Shown: positions 1-8,014, numbered from the stretch's first letter. The stretch: DNA of 19,600 bases from Actinomycetes bacterium (GCA_023460255.1 JAEWQZ010000052.1:1-19600); one strand, 5' to 3'. A program made the numbers and translations. Notes: generated by a model from the sequence alone, not told the origin.

Positions 1-1
1 C

Positions 2-1027
2 CCCACGCCCGAGCCGCGCCCGACGCCGGCCCCGCTGCCCACCGACGCAGTCCTCGCCGAGACATACCTCGACCCCGCTGCACTCCCGGTGCGCACCGTC
101 GAGGGCGCGGCGATCGTGGCCCTGGCCGCCGACGGCACCTCGCCCGAGGCGTTCCTCGTCGCCCTCGACGCCGCGACCGTCGAGTGGGTCCGCCTGGACC
201 TTCCCGGCCCGTGGCCCGCCACCCCGCTCCTCCTCTCGCCCGACGGACGGGCGCTCCTGCGCGCCCGCGTCGACCCCCTCACCCCCACGGGGTACGACGT
301 CGTCGAGCTGGGCACCGGCGCCGTCCGCGACCTGCCGATGCCCGTGCCGCCCGGGTACGACGCCGCGGACTGCTGGCACCGCGACGTCGCCTGGGCGCCC
401 CGGGGCGGCCGGGTCGGCGTCCTGACCGGCTGCGCCGACCCCCACATCGCCGCCGACGGGCGCCTGGAGCACGACCGGATCGACACCTGGGTCCACGAGG
501 TCGACCTCGCGACGGGCGCCGCCCGCGTCGTCGAGCGCGTGCCGGACTCCGCGCCCCTCGAGGCCTACCCGGCCTACTCCCCCGACGGGCGCTTCCTGGC
601 CTACGGGATCGGCTACGGGACGCGCGAGGGCGAGGACGAGGAGTGGGAGACCCTCCGCATCGTCGAGGTCGGCGGGACCGTCGTGCACGAGACCCACGCG
701 GTCCACATGGTCTACGGCGACCCGTGGCGGGACGCCGAGACGCTCATCGCGTGGGACGAGCTCGCCGGCACCGACGCCGCCCACCTCCTCGTCGACGCGC
801 CGTCGGGAACGAGCGCGCCCGTCGCCGTCGAGCACCTCCTGGGCGTGCACGGGTACGTGGGCGGGAACCTGGTCCTCGAGCACACGCCCTGGGCGGAGGG
901 GCCCGTCGCCTGCCCGGTCGCGCTCTGCGTCGCCGACCGGGACGGCGAGGTCCGGCCGTGGCTCACGCTGCCGGAGGGCGCCGCGATCGTCTTCCTCGCC
1001 CCGGCCCGCGACCTGGTCGTGCCCTGA
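2..1027 (+). CDS. Secreted/anchored beta-propeller-like protein, 5' end outside window
   Basis: The reading frame is open from the left edge, and the residues before the first possible internal start (GTG at 89) form a Pro/Thr-rich stretch (PTPEPRPTPAPLPTD). Such linkers commonly follow a signal peptide or membrane anchor, so I take the true start to lie left of the window. The remainder shows repeated blade-like motifs (LSPDGRALL, YSPDGRFLAYG) typical of TolB/WD40-like propellers (PD40 repeats), with Trp-rich strands between them. No catalytic motif is visible. A binding or sensing role outside the membrane is inference. It ends one base before the ilvD stop on the other strand, leaving no room for a separate terminator. 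Confidence 0.72.
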   Translation, partial: PTPEPRPTPAPLPTDAVLAETYLDPAALPVRTVEGAAIVALAADGTSPEAFLVALDAATVEWVRLDLPGPWPATPLLLSPDGRALLRARVDPLTPTGYDVVELGTGAVRDLPMPVPPGYDAADCWHRDVAWAPRGGRVGVLTGCADPHIAADGRLEHDRIDTWVHEVDLATGAARVVERVPDSAPLEAYPAYSPDGRFLAYGIGYGTREGEDEEWETLRIVEVGGTVVHETHAVHMVYGDPWRDAETLIAWDELAGTDAAHLLVDAPSGTSAPVAVEHLLGVHGYVGGNLVLEHTPWAEGPVACPVALCVADRDGEVRPWLTLPEGAAIVFLAPARDLVVP

Positions 1028-1028
1028 C

Positions 1029-2747
1029 TCAGCCCAGGACGGCGCCGGCGCTCGCCGATCCGACGAGCCTGACGTACTTGCCGAGGACGCCGCGGGTGTA
1101 GCGCGGTGGCAGCGGCTGCCAGCCGACGGCACGCGCTGCGAGCTCGGCCTCGTCGACGAGGAGGTCGAGCGTCCCGGTCGCGACGTCCAGACGGATGCGG
1201 TCGCCGTCGCGCACGAAGGCGATCGGCCCGGCGTCCACGGCCTCCGGCGCGACGTGGCCCACGCACAGCCCCGTCGTCCCGCCCGAGAACCGGCCGTCGG
1301 TGATGAGCAGGACGCTCTTGCCGAGCCCGGCTCCCTTGATGGCGCCGGTGATCGCGAGCATCTCCCGCATCCCCGGCCCGCCCTTGGGGCCCTCGTACCT
1401 GATGACCACGACGTCGCCGGCCTGGATCGTCCCGTCCTCGAGCGCGTCCATCGCGCCGCGCTCCCTGTCGAAGACCCGGGCGGTGCCCTCGAACACGTCG
1501 GCGTCGAACCCCGCGGACTTCACGACGGCGCCCTCGGGGGCGAGCGAGCCGTGCAGGATCGTGATGCCCCCGGTCGGGTGGATGGGGTCGTCCAGAGCCC
1601 GCAGGATCCGGCCATCCGGGTCGGGCGGGGCGACCTCGGCGAGGTTCTCCGCGACGGTACGGCCCGTCACCGTCAGGCAGTCCCCGTGCAGCAGGCCGGC
1701 GTCCAGCAGCGCCTTCATGACGACGGGGACGCCACCGACGCGATCGACGTCGTTCATCACGTACCGGCCGAACGGCTTGAGGTCGCCCAGGTGCGGCACC
1801 CGGCGCGCGACCCGCGCGAAGTCGTCCAGCGTGAGGTCCACCTCGGCCTCGTGGGCGATGGCGAGCAGGTGCAGCACCGCGTTGGTCGAGCCGCCGAAGG
1901 CCATCACGACGGCGATGGCGTTCTCGAACGCCTCCTTGGTCATGATCTGGCGGGCCGTGATCCCGCGGCGGAGCAGCTCCACCACGGCCTCCCCGGAGCG
2001 CAGCGCGGCCTGGTCGCGCCGCCGGTCCGCCGACGGCGGGGCCGCCGACCCGGGCAGGGACATGCCCATGGCCTCCGCCACCGACGCCATGGTGTTCGCC
2101 GTGTACATGCCGCCGCAGGCGCCCTCCCCCGGGCAGATCGCGCGCTCGATCCGGTCGACGTCCTCGGCGCTCATCAGTCCGCGGGCGCAGGCCCCGACGG
2201 CCTCGAAGGCGTCGATGATCGTGACCTCCTTCTCCGTGCCGTCGGAGAGCTTGACCCAGCCCGGCGCGATCGACCCGGCGTAGAGGAAGACCGCCGCGAG
2301 GTCCAGGCGGGCCGCCGCCATGAGCATCCCGGGCAAGGACTTGTCGCACCCGGCGAGCAGGACGGCGCCGTCCAGCCGCTCGGCCTGCATCACGGTCTCG
2401 ACGCTGTCCGCGATGATGTCGCGGCTGACCAGCGAGAAGTGCATGCCCTCGTGGCCCATGGAGATGCCGTCGGAGACGGAGATGGTGGCGAACTCGAGCG
2501 GGAAGCCGCCGGCGGCGTGCACGCCGTTCTTGACGGCCTTGGCCAGCCGGTCCAGCGAGAGGTTGCAGGGCGTGATCTCGTTCCACGAGCTCGCCACCCC
2601 GATCTGCGGCTTGGCGAAGTCCTCGTCCCCCATCCCGACGGCGCGGAGCATGCCGCGCGCAGCGGTGGCCTCGAGCCCGTCCGTGACCTGCCGCGAACGG
2701 GGCTTGATGTCCGGGGATCCTGCCGGCGTGCCGGGCGTCGTCGTCAT
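1029..2747 (-). CDS. ilvD: Dihydroxy-acid dehydratase
   Basis: Catalyses dehydration of 2,3-dihydroxyisovalerate and 2,3-dihydroxy-3-methylvalerate to the 2-keto acids, the third step of valine/isoleucine synthesis (EC 4.2.1.9), in the cytoplasm. The 572-residue protein spans the full family length. Iron-sulfur ligand candidates are Cys61 (ITPCN), Cys134 (GCDKSLPGM) and Cys211 (GEGACGGMYTANT). Asp93, Asp135 and Lys136 fit the metal site, and Ser488 in SDGRFSGG-like context (ITDGRFSGG) fits the catalytic base. Both ILVD/EDD signature regions are present. Three Cys in these positions suggest the [2Fe-2S] type. The ATG at 2747 is chosen because a TAGACT box lies 6 nt before it. No other branched-chain gene is adjacent, and there is no leader peptide, so classical attenuation is unlikely. 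Confidence 0.97.
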   Translation of the reverse strand: MTTTPGTPAGSPDIKPRSRQVTDGLEATAARGMLRAVGMGDEDFAKPQIGVASSWNEITPCNLSLDRLAKAVKNGVHAAGGFPLEFATISVSDGISMGHEGMHFSLVSRDIIADSVETVMQAERLDGAVLLAGCDKSLPGMLMAAARLDLAAVFLYAGSIAPGWVKLSDGTEKEVTIIDAFEAVGACARGLMSAEDVDRIERAICPGEGACGGMYTANTMASVAEAMGMSLPGSAAPPSADRRRDQAALRSGEAVVELLRRGITARQIMTKEAFENAIAVVMAFGGSTNAVLHLLAIAHEAEVDLTLDDFARVARRVPHLGDLKPFGRYVMNDVDRVGGVPVVMKALLDAGLLHGDCLTVTGRTVAENLAEVAPPDPDGRILRALDDPIHPTGGITILHGSLAPEGAVVKSAGFDADVFEGTARVFDRERGAMDALEDGTIQAGDVVVIRYEGPKGGPGMREMLAITGAIKGAGLGKSVLLITDGRFSGGTTGLCVGHVAPEAVDAGPIAFVRDGDRIRLDVATGTLDLLVDEAELAARAVGWQPLPPRYTRGVLGKYVRLVGSASAGAVLG

Positions 2748-2753
2748 GCCGGG

Positions 2754-2759
2754 AGTCTA
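2754..2759 (-). promoter_or_regulatory. -10 box for ilvD, leaderless arrangement
   Basis: TAGACT on the minus strand ends 6 nt before the ilvD ATG. This matches the actinobacterial TANNNT -10 at the spacing that puts the transcription start on the start codon. No good -35 is visible 17-18 bp upstream. Confidence 0.6.
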
Positions 2760-2790
2760 GGCACCCGGCCCGGCGCGCCACGGGAACGCC

Positions 2791-2828
2791 CGCCCGGGTC
2801 AGTGGCCTGCTGTCCGCCCGGGGTCAGT
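2791..2828. repeat. Short direct repeat around the end of the PCD-like gene
   Basis: CGCCCGGGTCAGT (2791-2803) recurs as CGCCCGGGGTCAGT (2815-2828), differing by one inserted G. The second copy contains the stop codon of the upstream gene. The CCCGGG cores could also pair with each other as a short 6-bp stem, so a weak terminator is an alternative reading. Confidence 0.4.
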
Positions 2829-3486
2829 CGCGGGCCTGCCACGTGCAGACGCAGGCCTCGTTGCCCTCCGGGTCCGCGAGCACCCAGAACGCTGGCGCGC
2901 GCGCGTCGCTCACGAGGCGTCCACCGGCTGCGACCGCCGCGCCGACCCGGGCCTCCGCCACGTCATGCGGGACGGTGACGTCCAGGTGGATCCGGTTCCG
3001 CTGGGGACGCGGCGCATCCATCTGCTGGAACCACACGGCCGGACCGCGACCGGCGGGGTCCACGAGCGCCGGCGACGCGTCGGGCGCGGGCGGCGGCTCG
3101 TCGTCGTACCCGAGCACCGCTCGCCAGAAGGGCACCACGGCGGGGATGTCGAGCGCGTCGATGGCGATCTCCAGCGCCTGCGGCGTCCCCGGCGTGCCCT
3201 CGATCCCGAGCTCGTCGGCGATCGCGCTGATCCGCGCGGCCAGGGCGACGTCCCTGTCCGTGAGGCCGTTCGCGTCGTGCGACACGAGCACGACGTGCAC
3301 GGCGGGATAGCGGAGATCGACGTCGGGGTGGTGGTTCGCCTCCTCCGCCGCGTCGGCGATCCGCGCGAGGAGGGTGGTGCCCCGTTCGAACGAGCCGGTG
3401 GCGAAGGTGGCCGCCAGCCGGCCGAGCACGACCCGCCAGTGCCGCGCGTCGACCCGGGCGGTGACCTCCGCGTCGGTGAGTGCCAT
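2824..3486 (-). CDS. PCD/DCoH-like domain fused to a glyoxalase-like (VOC) domain
   Basis: Residues 1-95 look like 4a-hydroxytetrahydrobiopterin dehydratase (pterin-4a-carbinolamine dehydratase). The EEANHHPDV motif supplies the two active-site histidines (His52, His53), followed by Tyr60 and the SHDANGLTDRD segment with His70 and Asp79. Residues 105-218 look like a glyoxalase/bleomycin-resistance (VOC) domain: a ALEIAIDALDIPAVVPFW start, HLDV near 167 and DPEGNEACV near 205. The pterin domain keeps its catalytic residues, so dehydratase activity is plausible. The VOC ligand is unknown. No aromatic amino acid hydroxylase is nearby. This architecture is known in actinobacteria and often named simply as PCD or VOC protein. 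It probably has its own promoter, because two hairpins separate it from the transporter operon upstream. Confidence 0.85.
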   Translation of the reverse strand: MALTDAEVTARVDARHWRVVLGRLAATFATGSFERGTTLLARIADAAEEANHHPDVDLRYPAVHVVLVSHDANGLTDRDVALAARISAIADELGIEGTPGTPQALEIAIDALDIPAVVPFWRAVLGYDDEPPPAPDASPALVDPAGRGPAVWFQQMDAPRPQRNRIHLDVTVPHDVAEARVGAAVAAGGRLVSDARAPAFWVLADPEGNEACVCTWQARD

Positions 3487-3592
3487 GCGCTCGAGCGTGG
3501 CACAGCCGGCCGCCGGGCGCGCTTCGTGGTCGCGGACGAGCCCGGTGTCACGGGGACCGACGCCGCGCTCGGGTGCAGCCCGGGCATGGAAC

Positions 3593-3632
3593 GGGCGCGC
3601 CGGGACCGTGTCTCCACGATCCCGGCGCGCCC
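3593..3632 (-). terminator. Strong hairpin after the sugar-transporter operon
   Basis: GGGCGCGCCGGGA (3593-3605) pairs perfectly with TCCCGGCGCGCCC (3620-3632). After one mismatch a further 4 bp pair around a TCTC loop. There is no T-tract on either side, as is common in high-GC actinobacteria. It lies between the malG-like stop and the PCD-like gene. Confidence 0.65.
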
Positions 3633-3636
3633 TGGT

Positions 3637-3670
3637 CCGGGGGGCGAGGGAGCGCCACCGCGCCCCCCGG
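3637..3670 (-). terminator. Second hairpin immediately after the malG-like gene
   Basis: CCGGGGGGCG (3637-3646) pairs perfectly with CGCCCCCCGG (3661-3670) around a 14-nt loop. It begins 12 nt past the malG-like stop and stands in tandem with the hairpin at 3593-3632. It could be a terminator or an mRNA 3'-end stabiliser. Confidence 0.5.
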
Positions 3671-3682
3671 CTGTCCCTTCCG

Positions 3683-4576
3683 TCAGCCCTTCACAGCGCC
3701 CTGCAGGCCACTGACGATCCGACGCTCCATCGCAAGGAAGAAGACGAGCGCGGGGATCATCGCCAGCGACGTGAACGCCATGACGCCTGCGGTGTTGGTC
3801 GAGAACTGCGTCGAGAACTGCTGCACACCGAGGGGCAGCGTGAACTGCTCCACCGGTGCGCCACCCGACGCGAGGACGAACAGCGGGAGCAGGTAGGCGT
3901 TCCAGCTGCCCACGAAGGCCAGCACACCGACCGTGACGAGGCCGGGGCCCGCAAGCGGCAGCAGGATCCGCCAGAAGAACCCGACCTTGGTGGCTCCGTC
4001 GATCGACGCTGCCTCCTCCAGCTCCACCGGGACTGCCCGGAGGAACGGGGTGAGGATGATCACCGTCGTCGGCAGCGCGAACGCCGCCTGCGGGATGATC
4101 AGGCCCCAGATGGAACCGAACAGGTCGAGCTGGCGAAGCATGACCGTCAGCGGGAGCACCGCGATCGTCAGCGGGAACAGCAGACCCGCCGTGAACAGCG
4201 AGTACATCAGCTGCCGGCCCCTGAACTCGTACCGCGCGATGACGAACGCCACCGACACGCCGAGGATGACGACCATCGCCGTCGTGCCGAATGCGGTGAG
4301 CGTCGACTGCAGGACCTGGCCCCAGAACCGACCGGAGGACAGGACCTCCTGGTAGTTGTTGAAGACCCACGGGTCGGGCAGACCCGCCGGGTCCTCCGTC
4401 AACTGGAGGTTGGTCCGGAAGCCGCCGAGCACGACGAACAGGACAGGTGCGATCGTGACAGCCACGACCACGAGGGCGACCAGGTAGATGAACGGCTGGT
4501 CCCAGGTGAAGGGCCGCTTCCGCTTCTTGTTGGCGGGGGTGCGGGCCACATCTGTGGAGTACGTGAGCGCTGTCAT
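3683..4576 (-). CDS. Carbohydrate ABC transporter permease, MalG type
   Basis: One of the two membrane subunits of a CUT1-family sugar importer. The 297-residue protein has a basic cytoplasmic N-terminus (KKRKRPF, residues 17-23) and six predicted membrane helices, the first near 28-51. It carries the EAA loop ELEEAASIDGATKVGFFWRI (185-204) followed by LPLAGPG, which docks onto the ATPase. The ATG at 4576 follows the stop of the MalF-like gene by one base, so translation is probably coupled. An AGGA-type ribosome site lies inside the end of the upstream gene. Last gene of the operon. Confidence 0.95.
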   Translation of the reverse strand: MTALTYSTDVARTPANKKRKRPFTWDQPFIYLVALVVVAVTIAPVLFVVLGGFRTNLQLTEDPAGLPDPWVFNNYQEVLSSGRFWGQVLQSTLTAFGTTAMVVILGVSVAFVIARYEFRGRQLMYSLFTAGLLFPLTIAVLPLTVMLRQLDLFGSIWGLIIPQAAFALPTTVIILTPFLRAVPVELEEAASIDGATKVGFFWRILLPLAGPGLVTVGVLAFVGSWNAYLLPLFVLASGGAPVEQFTLPLGVQQFSTQFSTNTAGVMAFTSLAMIPALVFFLAMERRIVSGLQGAVKG

Positions 4577-4577
4577 G

Positions 4578-5552
4578 TCACTGTGTCCTGCTGGTCAGGG
4601 CACCGGCGAGGTCGCGGCGCAGGGCGAAGCGCTGGTAGAGCAGCGCCACGGTGAGCGAGATGAAGAAGAGCACCACGGCCACGGCGCTGCCGAACCCGAC
4701 CTGGGTGCGGTTGAGGCCGTAGAGGACCATGTACTGCGCCATCGTCGTCGTCGCGTTCACCGGGCCGCCACCCGTCACGATCCAGACCATGTCGAAGAGC
4801 TGGAGCGATCCGATGATCGAGAGGAACGCCCAGATGCGGATGGTCGGGCCGAGCAGCGGGATGGTGATCCGGAACTGGATCTGCCACCAGTTCGCCCCGT
4901 CGATGGAGGCTGCCTCGGTCAGCTCCTCAGGCACGCCCTGAAGGCCTGCCAGGAAGAGGATGATCGCCAGACCGAGGTACTTCCAGGTCAGGATGCCGAA
5001 GATCGTCCAGAGGGCGACGTTCGGGTCGGCGAGCCACAGCTGCCGGATCCCCTCCAGCCCGAACCTCTCCAGGACGGTGTCGAACGGGCCGTGCGGCTGC
5101 AGGATGAGCAGCCACGCCAGACCCGCGATGACCTCGCTGAGGACGTACGGGACGAAGATCAGCACACGCAGGAGCGCCCGGCCGCGGATGTTGCGGTTGA
5201 GCAGCAGGGCGACGGCCAGCGCGAGCGGACCCTGGATGAGGATCGACAGGATGACGATGAGGAAGTTGTGCTTCACGGCGTCGTGGAACACCGGGTCCGT
5301 GAGCACACGCTCGTAGTTGTCGAACCCGATGAACTGGTCGAGGGCGCTCAGCCCGTTCCAGTTGAAGAAGCTGTAGTAGGCCGCGAGGACGACCGGCACG
5401 AAGACGAACGCCACGTACACGACCAAGGCCGGGCCCGCGAACGCGGCGATCTCGACGCGCTTGCGGAGCCGGCCCCGTGGCTTCTTTGCGAGGGAGGCGC
5501 GGGCCGGGCCCGCGGCTTGCGCCGCGGGCCCGGCCGTGATCTGCGAAGACAT
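4578..5552 (-). CDS. Carbohydrate ABC transporter permease, MalF type
   Basis: Partner of the MalG-type permease in the inner membrane. It has 324 residues, with an Ala-rich, basic N-terminus (about 1-33), a first helix near 37-60 and five more downstream. The EAA loop is at 210-229 (ELTEAASIDGANWW..., then ITIPLLGPT). The short periplasmic region between the first two helices (FFNWNGLSALDQFIGFDNY) is typical of CUT1 permeases. It starts 9 nt after the stop of the binding-protein gene. A GAGGT sits almost directly against the ATG, closer than an ideal ribosome site, so coupling to the upstream gene may matter. Confidence 0.95.
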   Translation of the reverse strand: MSSQITAGPAAQAAGPARASLAKKPRGRLRKRVEIAAFAGPALVVYVAFVFVPVVLAAYYSFFNWNGLSALDQFIGFDNYERVLTDPVFHDAVKHNFLIVILSILIQGPLALAVALLLNRNIRGRALLRVLIFVPYVLSEVIAGLAWLLILQPHGPFDTVLERFGLEGIRQLWLADPNVALWTIFGILTWKYLGLAIILFLAGLQGVPEELTEAASIDGANWWQIQFRITIPLLGPTIRIWAFLSIIGSLQLFDMVWIVTGGGPVNATTTMAQYMVLYGLNRTQVGFGSAVAVVLFFISLTVALLYQRFALRRDLAGALTSRTQ

Positions 5553-5561
5553 ACCTCGACG

Positions 5562-6896
5562 CTACAGGGTCTGAACCGCTGCGTTGATGGCGTCGACGAT
5601 GCCCTGCGGGGAACCTGCGCCACCGAAGAGGTTGACGATCGCCTCGTTCATCGCGCCGCCGACCACCGGGCCGTAGGAGGTGTCGAGCCACAGCTGGACG
5701 TACGTCGCGCTGTTCAGGCCCTCGAGCACCATCTGCAGGTTCGGGTCGGTGATGGAGTCCTGCGCCGCCGGGACGACCGGGAGACCGGCACCCGACTCGC
5801 CGAACCGACGCTGCACGTCCTCGGAGAGGATGTACTTCAGCAGCTCGACAGCGGCGTCAGGAGCCTGAGCCGAGACGGAGAAGCCGTCGCCGCCACCCAG
5901 GGCCGCGGTCGGGTCGCCGCCGGTGCCCTCGATGCCCGGGAAGTTGAACCAGCCGAGGAACTCCGGCGGGGTCGCGTTCTCGTCACCGGTCTCGTCGCGG
6001 AGGATGCCGCCCATGACACCGGGGTTCCAGTGGCCCATGAGCTCCATCGCGGCCTGACCGGTCGCGACGAGGCCGGCCGAGGAGCCCGCACCGGTCTGCG
6101 CCGGGGTGGCCAGGTAGCCCTCGTTGAACGGCTCGGAGTCGATGAACTCCTGGAGCAGCTCGCCCGCCTCGACGAAGCACGGGTCGGAGAAGTCGAGCTC
6201 GGCCTGCGCGGTCATCAGCGTCTCGGGCGCGCACGCCTTCAGCGCGAAGTTGTACCAGTAGTGCGCAGCCGGCCAGCCGTCGCCAGCACCCACGGCGATC
6301 GGGGGGATGCCCGCAGCCTTGAGCTTGTCGATGGCGTCGTACAGCTCGTCCAGCGTCGCGGGCGTGCCCTCGATGCCGGCCTGCTCGAAGAGCTCGGTGT
6401 TGTACCAGAAGCCCTCGATGCCGAACTGGAACGGCAGGCCGTAGACGCGGTCGCCGACCATCCACGGCGACACGGTGCCACCGATGGTCTCGACCTCGGC
6501 GGCCACGTCGTCGGTGATGTCACGCACGTAGCCCGACTCCACCTGGGCGGCCAGCTCGCCGGCACCCCACTGCTGGAAGACGTCCGGCGGGTCGTTCGAC
6601 CGCAGGGCGTTCGGGATGAGCGTGCGCTGCAGCTCCTCGTTCTGGAAGGCCTGGACGTCAACCGTGACGTTCGGGTGGGCCTCCTCGAACTCGTCCGCCA
6701 CGGCCTGCCAGAGGCCGAGCAGGGGCTCACCGGTGCCGTTGTGCCACCAGGTGATGGTCACGGGCTCGTCAGAGCCCTCGCTGGGCTCGCCCGAGGAGCC
6801 GGAGCCCTCGGGGTCGTCGTTGCCGCCGCAGGCGGCCAGCACGAGAGCCATGCCGGCGGCCAGGGCCACGGCAGAGGCGGCTCGGAATCTCGCCAT
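5562..6896 (-). CDS. Sugar ABC transporter substrate-binding lipoprotein
   Basis: Extracellular solute-binding protein family 1, 444 residues. The signal peptide (1-22) ends in lipobox LAAC, with Cys23 as the lipidation site, followed by a Gly/Ser/Glu linker to about residue 44. The mature domain begins VTITWWHNGTGEP, and GDGWPAAHYW at 206-215 resembles a ligand-pocket motif in oligosaccharide-binding members. The specific sugar cannot be told from sequence alone; a plant-derived oligosaccharide is a guess. First gene of the operon. AAGGA (6903-6907) precedes the ATG by 6 nt. No glycoside hydrolase or ATPase gene accompanies it. Confidence 0.95.
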   Translation of the reverse strand: MARFRAASAVALAAGMALVLAACGGNDDPEGSGSSGEPSEGSDEPVTITWWHNGTGEPLLGLWQAVADEFEEAHPNVTVDVQAFQNEELQRTLIPNALRSNDPPDVFQQWGAGELAAQVESGYVRDITDDVAAEVETIGGTVSPWMVGDRVYGLPFQFGIEGFWYNTELFEQAGIEGTPATLDELYDAIDKLKAAGIPPIAVGAGDGWPAAHYWYNFALKACAPETLMTAQAELDFSDPCFVEAGELLQEFIDSEPFNEGYLATPAQTGAGSSAGLVATGQAAMELMGHWNPGVMGGILRDETGDENATPPEFLGWFNFPGIEGTGGDPTAALGGGDGFSVSAQAPDAAVELLKYILSEDVQRRFGESGAGLPVVPAAQDSITDPNLQMVLEGLNSATYVQLWLDTSYGPVVGGAMNEAIVNLFGGAGSPQGIVDAINAAVQTL

Positions 6897-6936
6897 GTCT
6901 GTTCCTTAGGTCTTCGTCGACGCTCGGACGGTGGCG

Positions 6937-6966
6937 AGTCTGGCACGCACGATTTTGGGGTGTCAA
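6937..6966 (-). promoter_or_regulatory. Promoter of the sugar-transporter operon
   Basis: On the minus strand a perfect TTGACA (-35; 6961-6966) is followed after 18 bp by CAGACT (-10; 6937-6942), which matches TANNNT except at the first base. The implied 5' leader is about 35 nt and contains the AAGGA ribosome site. The operator at 6965-6986 begins on the -35. Confidence 0.65.
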
Positions 6967-6986
6967 TCGATTTCGATATCGATATC
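6965..6986. promoter_or_regulatory. Probable operator of the LacI-type regulator
   Basis: An AT-rich block in otherwise GC-rich DNA. It contains AATCGATT (6965-6972) and GATATCGATATC (6975-6986), both perfect palindromes with the central CG usual for LacI-family operators. The block also reads as ATCGAT, TTCGAT, ATCGAT in tandem at 6-bp period, and 6969-6986 is an 18-bp dyad with one mismatched pair. It overlaps the transporter -35 and covers the position expected for the repressor gene's own -35. Binding by the adjacent regulator is inferred from position and symmetry. Confidence 0.7.
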
Positions 6987-6993
6987 AACACGG

Positions 6994-6999
6994 TAGAGT
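6994..6999 (+). promoter_or_regulatory. -10 box of the LacI-type gene, leaderless arrangement
   Basis: TAGAGT matches TANNNT and ends 7 nt before the GTG start at 7007, so the transcript probably begins at or next to the start codon. No ribosome site is visible. A poor -35 (TTTCGA, 6971-6976) at 17 bp lies within the operator, consistent with autoregulation. Confidence 0.6.
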
Positions 7000-7006
7000 C
7001 ACGGCC

Positions 7007-8014
7007 GTGGAACGCCAAGGACGGGTGACCATCAGCGACGTGGCACGTAGTGCCGGCGTCTCCGTGGCCACCGTGTCCAAGGTCATCAACGGCAGGTACG
7101 GCGTCGCCCTCAAGACCTCCGCGCGTGTGCAGGAGGTCATCGACGAGCTCGGCTACGAGTCCAGCCTCGTCGCCCGCAGCCTCCGCAGCACGCGCACCAA
7201 TGTCATCGGCATCCTGGTGGCCGAGTTTGAGCCCTTCAGCACAGAACTTCTCAAGGGCACCTCGAGCGCCATCGCCGACACGGGCTACGAGCTCCTGGCC
7301 TACTCCGGCGGTGGCCGGCACGGCGGGGCCGTCGGCTGGGAGCGCCGCTACCTCTCCCGGCTGTCCGGCACGCTGATCGACGGTGCCATCCTCGTCACCC
7401 CGACCGTCGTGGACGCCCACCCCGGGATCCCGGTCGTCGCCGTCGACCCCCACCGCGGCCGCACCGGCCTGACCACCATCGACTCCGACAACATGCGCGG
7501 CGCGATGACCGCCACGGAGTACCTGCTCGGCCTCGGCCACCGCCGGATCGGCTTCCTCGGCGGCCGCCCGGACCTCGAGTCGGCACGCCTGCGCGAGGAG
7601 GGCTACCGCACGGCCCTGGCCGCCGCCGGCATCCCGGCCGACCCCACGCTCATCAGGGTCGGCGGCTACCGCCCCGACACGGCCGACCAGCCGGCCCACG
7701 AGCTGCTCACGATGCCGGACCGGCCGACGGCGATCTTCGCCGCCAACGACCTGTCGGCCCTGCGGACCATGGACGTCGCGCGCAGCCTCGGGCTGTCGGT
7801 GCCCGACGACGTCTCCATCCTGGGTTTCGACAACGTCCCCGAGTCCGCGATGAGCACCCCGGCGCTGACGACGATCGCCCAGCCGATCCGCCGGATGGGC
7901 TCGGAGGCCATCGCCCAGCTCATCGCGATGATGGACGGCACCACGGAGGGCGGCGCGCACGTCACCCTGCCCACCGAGCTCGTCGTCCGCGCCAGCTGCC
8001 GCCGCGTCGCCTGA
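7007..8014 (+). CDS. LacI/GalR-family transcriptional regulator
   Basis: 335 residues, full family length. The N-terminal helix-turn-helix is at about 7-27 (VTISDVARSAGVSVATVSKVIN), with the hinge helix at about 52-62 (SSLVARSLRST). A periplasmic-binding-protein-like effector domain follows from about residue 65, with the usual landmarks: HRRIGFLGG, AIFAANDLSALR, VSILGFDNVPES and LTTIAQPIRRMG. It is divergent from the sugar-transporter operon and the two share 110 bp containing a palindromic operator, so it most likely represses uptake until a sugar binds. GTG at 7007 is chosen because the HTH begins at residue 7 and a -10 lies 7 nt upstream. Confidence 0.95.
   Translation: MERQGRVTISDVARSAGVSVATVSKVINGRYGVALKTSARVQEVIDELGYESSLVARSLRSTRTNVIGILVAEFEPFSTELLKGTSSAIADTGYELLAYSGGGRHGGAVGWERRYLSRLSGTLIDGAILVTPTVVDAHPGIPVVAVDPHRGRTGLTTIDSDNMRGAMTATEYLLGLGHRRIGFLGGRPDLESARLREEGYRTALAAAGIPADPTLIRVGGYRPDTADQPAHELLTMPDRPTAIFAANDLSALRTMDVARSLGLSVPDDVSILGFDNVPESAMSTPALTTIAQPIRRMGSEAIAQLIAMMDGTTEGGAHVTLPTELVVRASCRRVA

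Noticed and set aside
712..2781. 689-codon minus-strand frame overlapping ilvD
   Set aside because: It is out of frame with ilvD over its whole length and Arg/Gly/Pro-rich without motifs; a shadow frame.
4488..7028. 846-codon open frame on the plus strand across the whole importer operon
   Set aside because: It is antisense to three clearly recognisable transporter genes. Its Arg/Glu/Asp/His-rich composition is the usual artefact of high GC third-position bias.
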